9,126 nucleotides of DNA, taken from Acidiferrobacteraceae bacterium (GTDB lineage Bacteria > Pseudomonadota > Gammaproteobacteria > Arenicellales > UBA868). Shown in pieces: positions 6,026 through 9,126 of this stretch. Below the pieces are notes generated by a model. The model saw nothing but the letters and a program-made list of their open reading frames with translations. It was not told the DNA's origin and made no database searches. How positions within the stretch are numbered: the stretch's first letter is position 1; each line of letters starts with the position of its first letter. The translations under genes were made by a program, and so were the position numbers. The stretch is from positions 1-9,126 of the forward strand of contig PAUU01000048.1 of NCBI GenBank assembly GCA_002713825.1, in the 5' to 3' direction.

Positions 6026-7159
6026 TCAGGACTTATGACCGGTCTGTAGCTTCTTTTCGAGGTTTAGTGAATAGCGGGACATCGCAAAGCAGCTGATAAA
6101 AAAGAACAAGGCGATAAAGATATAGAGTTCGGGAGCCAGCCCAAGCCAGTCTGGGTCATTCAGCCGGGCTCTTCCAAGACCGAGAATATCCATCATGCCG
6201 ATAATTAACACCAGCGTCGAGTCCTTATAGGAGCCGATAAACGTATTGACGATGCCGGGAATCGAAATCTTGAGTGCCTGCGGCAGGATAACGAGGCGAT
6301 GCGCTTTCCAGTAACTCAGGCCCAGTGCATCGGCGGCCTCATACTGGCCGCTAGATAGCCCCTGCAATCCCCCACGAACCACTTCAGCGATGTAGGCGGA
6401 TGCGAAAAGTGTCACCATAATGAGCACGCGCATCAGAAGATCAAAGGTTGAGCCGGGGGGCAGGAAGTAGGTCAGCATCGTTGAGGCGACAAACAGAAGC
6501 GTAATCAAAGGCACGCCTCTGATGAACTCGATAAAGATTACGCACACGGCGCGCAAGGCGGGAAGGTTTGATCGCCGTCCAAGTGCCAGCGCGATACCGA
6601 GAGGTAGCGAAAATGAAATTCCAGTGACAGCGACTACCAAAGTCAGCAGGATCCCGCCCAGCTTGTTGGTGCCAACGGGTTCAAGACCAAAGCCGCCAAG
6701 CAACAGCCAAGCCGCAATAAAAGGATAGGCGGCAGCGAAGATCAACCAGCACCTCTTCCCCGGAATATTTTCCCGCAGTCCCCCCACAATCGCTGCAATA
6801 AACAGAATAAAGGTCAGGTTGACCCGCCAGCGTTCGGGCTCGGGATACCATCCGTATACAAAGAGTTCAAAACTACCACGGATAAAAGCCCAGCAGGCAC
6901 CATCCCGTGGCGTGTCCATCAGCGCCCAGCATTCTTTGCGGTCGACCGCTGTCCAAACAGCTCCAGTAAATAGCCAATGGATAGAAGGCGGCAGGATGGC
7001 CCAAAGCAGCCAAATAGAAAGCAGCGTCAACGCTACGTTGAGTGGCGAGGACAATAGATTCATCTGAACCCAACCTAATACCCCAGTTGTCCGCCTGGGG
7101 GGCGGCAGGTCTGGATGCGTACCGGGCGCATAACGTGAGTTTGTAGAGGTATCTGACAT
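6026..7159 (-). CDS. aapM: General L-amino-acid ABC transporter permease AapM
   Basis: This is one of the two inner-membrane permeases of the Aap transporter. Its 377 residues are in the range of AapM, longer than ordinary HisM/GlnP permeases because of an extra N-terminal membrane region. Hydrophobic segments lie near 40-57, 113-127, 136-156, 166-194, 203-232, 241-259 and 341-358. The C-terminal half is a typical amino-acid permease domain with GLSSGQYEAADALGLS (267-282) as the EAA loop, ending in HRLVILPQAL (287-296), and ISIPGIVNTFIGSYKDSTL (298-316). The N-terminus is proline-rich and probably cytoplasmic. It starts seven bases after the aapQ stop with no good ribosome binding site, which suggests reinitiation by ribosomes finishing aapQ. 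Confidence 0.92.
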   Translation of the reverse strand: MSDTSTNSRYAPGTHPDLPPPRRTTGVLGWVQMNLLSSPLNVALTLLSIWLLWAILPPSIHWLFTGAVWTAVDRKECWALMDTPRDGACWAFIRGSFELFVYGWYPEPERWRVNLTFILFIAAIVGGLRENIPGKRCWLIFAAAYPFIAAWLLLGGFGLEPVGTNKLGGILLTLVVAVTGISFSLPLGIALALGRRSNLPALRAVCVIFIEFIRGVPLITLLFVASTMLTYFLPPGSTFDLLMRVLIMVTLFASAYIAEVVRGGLQGLSSGQYEAADALGLSYWKAHRLVILPQALKISIPGIVNTFIGSYKDSTLVLIIGMMDILGLGRARLNDPDWLGLAPELYIFIALFFFISCFAMSRYSLNLEKKLQTGHKS

Positions 7160-7166
7160 GGCTGGG

Positions 7167-8360
7167 TTAACGCTCTGTGAGTTTTATTCTGTGGTTGAAC
7201 CAGTTCATAAAACTCGATATCAGCAGTGATATCACGAGGTAGATTCCCATGACGATGAGCATGGTCTCCATTTCCTTACCGGTCTGCATCAAGCTGATCC
7301 CGCCAAGTGTGGCCGTAATATCCATATAGCCGATGGCAATGGCGAGAGATGAGTTCTTCGTAAGATTAAGATACTGACTGCAGAGCGGTGGCACAATGAC
7401 GCGCAACGCCTGAGGGATGATAATGAGTTGCAGGGTGCGGTTGGGTCGCAGGCCTAACGCAAACGCAGCCTCGGTCTGTCCATGACTGACGGCCAGAATG
7501 CCGGCTCTAACAATCTCTGCGATAAAGCATGCCGTGTAGAGTGAGAGCGCAAGCCATAGCGCGAGAAACTCAGGCTTGATCGCCATGCCGCCTTTGAAAT
7601 TAAACCCTTTCAGTACAGGAACATCCCAGGAGAGCGGCATGCCTGTTGCGATGAACGCGATCCCGGGCAATGCAACCAGTATGCCCAGGGAGACCCAGAG
7701 TACTGGGTAGATTTTTCCCGTATCGTCCTGCTGGCGTCTCGCCCAGCGTTTGAAGAAATACACTAGTGCAATACTGATTAGAAGAACGACTCCTACTATG
7801 GTGGCGCCTTCTTCAAATACCGGAGAGGGCACATAAAAGCCGCGGTTAGAAAGAAAGAAGGCATCGGCTCCAACATTCAATGCTTTCTTCGCCGGCGGCA
7901 GCAATGTGACCACCATCGCGTAGATAGCCAGGATATGAATCAATATCGGCACGTTGCGCATGAATTCCACAAAGGCATACGAGAGTTTGCTGACCAGCCA
8001 GTTGCTGGAAAGGCGCATGATGCCTAGGACAAATCCGACCATCGTAGCTAGGATGCATCCCCAGAATGCAATCAACAGTGTATTCAGCAGGCCTACTACC
8101 GCGGCACGCAGATGGGTCGACTGATTGGTGTACTCGAGAAATGGCGAAAAGCCGATATCGTAGGCAGCGGGCCAAAGAAGAAATGCAAAACTAAAGTCTT
8201 TGCCGACCGCCTCAAGATTAATGACAACGTTACGGGCGATGGCTGCCAGCAGGGCAAATATCACCACCATGGTGGCTATCTGAATGATGACGCCGCGCGA
8301 CTCCTGGTTACGCCAAAGCTGTAGCAGGGGGTTCGAGGTGCTCTGAGCGGGCTGGGTCAT
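7167..8360 (-). CDS. aapQ: General L-amino-acid ABC transporter permease AapQ
   Basis: This is the partner permease to AapM. Its 397 residues fit AapQ, with the family's large insertion between the first permease helices and the core. Hydrophobic segments lie near 24-46, 86-112, 135-153, 185-203, 217-238, 263-286 and 365-385. SYAFVEFMRNVPILIHI (127-143) and the EAA loop HGQTEAAFALGLRPNRTL (293-310), followed by IIIPQALRVIVPP (313-325) and LTKNSSLAIAIGYMD (333-347), are family signatures. The start at 8360 has no convincing Shine-Dalgarno sequence within 15 bases, so expression is probably lower than that of aapJ. It is separated from aapJ by 130 bases that contain a strong hairpin. Confidence 0.92.
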   Translation of the reverse strand: MTQPAQSTSNPLLQLWRNQESRGVIIQIATMVVIFALLAAIARNVVINLEAVGKDFSFAFLLWPAAYDIGFSPFLEYTNQSTHLRAAVVGLLNTLLIAFWGCILATMVGFVLGIMRLSSNWLVSKLSYAFVEFMRNVPILIHILAIYAMVVTLLPPAKKALNVGADAFFLSNRGFYVPSPVFEEGATIVGVVLLISIALVYFFKRWARRQQDDTGKIYPVLWVSLGILVALPGIAFIATGMPLSWDVPVLKGFNFKGGMAIKPEFLALWLALSLYTACFIAEIVRAGILAVSHGQTEAAFALGLRPNRTLQLIIIPQALRVIVPPLCSQYLNLTKNSSLAIAIGYMDITATLGGISLMQTGKEMETMLIVMGIYLVISLLISSFMNWFNHRIKLTER

Positions 8361-8418
8361 TGCGTCAGCGTGGAATTTGGTGAATAGAAGGCTTTACGCG
8401 GTTCAAAGCCCGCAGAGC

Positions 8419-8444
8419 ACCGGAGGCCCTGATGGGCCTCCGGT
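8419..8444. other. Perfect 11-bp hairpin between aapJ and aapQ
   Basis: ACCGGAGGCCC and GGGCCTCCGGT pair exactly around the loop TGAT. In the aap message this lies 46 bases after the binding-protein gene and before aapQ. It has no T tract on the minus strand. This is the usual place for an mRNA-stabilising or partially terminating stem that lets the binding protein be made in excess over the membrane subunits; that role is inferred. Confidence 0.6.
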
Positions 8445-8490
8445 CTCATCACATCTACGTCAAATACAACGAAAAAAAGCAGTTTCCGGC

Positions 8491-9126
8491 TTAGCGGAAG
8501 GGCGGGGAGTAAATAAGTCCACCGTCGGTCCACAGAGCATTCAGGCCGCGCGCGATACCCAGAGGGGTGTTCACGCCGATGTTGCGCTCAAAGATTTCGC
8601 CGTAGTTACCCAGCTGCTTGATGATCTGGTAAGCCCAATCGTCCGAAAGGCCCAATTCCGATCCCTGACTTCCGTCAGCGCCGAGCAGGCGACGGACTTC
8701 GGGATTGTTGGAGCCCTTCATTTCATCAACGTTAGCCATCGTCACACCCAGTTCCTCGGCCGTGATGGTGGCGTTCAGGACCCATGTCACGATGTCGGAC
8801 CACTGGTCGTCGCCATGGCGGGTCGCCGGGCCTAAGGGCTCCTTGGAGATGATTTCCGGAAGCACCATGTGGTCGTCTGGATTCGGCAAGGCAGAGCGTG
8901 TCGAGGCCAGGCCAGAAGCATCTGTGGTGTACACATCGCAACGACCGGCTTCGTAGTTCTGCCGTGCTTCGTCGTTGGTTTCGATGGGAACCGGCTCATA
9001 ATTCATGTTGTTGGATGAAAAGTAGTCAGCCAGGTTGAGCTCGGTCGTGGTGCCGGTCTGGATGCAGACCGAAGCGCCGTCGAGTTCGCTGGCGCTGCTC
9101 ACGCCAAGGTCCTTTTTGACCATGAA
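8491..9126 (-). CDS. aapJ: General L-amino-acid ABC transporter substrate-binding protein AapJ (partial, N-terminus outside window)
   Basis: This is the periplasmic protein that captures L-amino acids for AapQMP. The reading frame is open to the window edge, where TTC (Phe) precedes the ATG at 9123, so that ATG is internal and not the start: the surrounding FMVKKDLGVSSASELDGA belongs to the mature family sequence. The 211 visible residues are the C-terminal part of a protein that is normally about 340 long. Family features are the CIQTGTTTELNLADYF segment, RCDVYTTDASGLASTRSAL with its substrate-contacting region, LPEIISKEPLGPATRHGDDQW, and the end GVNTPLGIARGLNALWTDGG followed by LIYSPPFR. 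The single Cys pair (in SVCIQ and GRCDVY) probably forms the disulfide seen in this group. It is the first gene of the operon within the window; its promoter lies beyond the right edge. Confidence 0.93.
   Translation of the reverse strand, partial: FMVKKDLGVSSASELDGASVCIQTGTTTELNLADYFSSNNMNYEPVPIETNDEARQNYEAGRCDVYTTDASGLASTRSALPNPDDHMVLPEIISKEPLGPATRHGDDQWSDIVTWVLNATITAEELGVTMANVDEMKGSNNPEVRRLLGADGSQGSELGLSDDWAYQIIKQLGNYGEIFERNIGVNTPLGIARGLNALWTDGGLIYSPPFR

Noticed and set aside
8377..8835. Open frame of 152 codons on the plus strand across the aapJ-aapQ gap
   Set aside because: It runs antisense to aapJ and through the intercistronic hairpin, and its translation resembles no family; it is explained by codon bias of the opposite strand.

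Overview
The window reads as part of a proteobacterial chromosome. It codes densely on both strands at moderate GC and holds three modules. Protein similarity to SoxCD and to the Aap amino-acid transporter fits a marine or soil Alpha- or Gammaproteobacterium; I cannot name a genus from the sequence alone.

Region 1 (1-2515, minus strand) is a molybdate-uptake operon. In transcription order it has a small gene resembling the nitrate-reductase-associated family, modA (periplasmic binding protein, GTG start), modB (permease) and modC (ATPase, cut by the left window edge after residue 183). The first two genes overlap by 4 bases (GTGA) and modB/modC by 1 base (TGATG), so translation is probably coupled.

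Region 2 (2516-2804) is an AT-rich divergent regulatory region with an 18-bp imperfect palindrome and a partly conserved direct repeat. Region 3 (2805-4677, plus strand) is soxC-soxD. SoxC is a Tat-exported molybdenum sulfane/sulfite dehydrogenase subunit and SoxD is a short, single-heme c-type cytochrome. None of soxXYZAB is visible. The layout puts a molybdoenzyme back to back with the transporter for its metal, which suggests a self-contained molybdenum-supply and sulfur-oxidation module.

Region 4 (4678-5215) has no recognisable gene and lies between convergent transcription units. It carries two strong inverted repeats directly after soxD. Region 5 (5216-9126, minus strand) is an aapJQMP general L-amino-acid ABC transporter operon: binding protein (5' end beyond the right edge), two permeases and the ATPase. 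A strong hairpin lies between aapJ and aapQ.

Most of the window is recognisable biology. The less ordinary points are the isolated soxCD beside mod, the small conserved-family gene translationally coupled to modA, the monoheme form of SoxD, and the unexplained repeats in the two intergenic regions.
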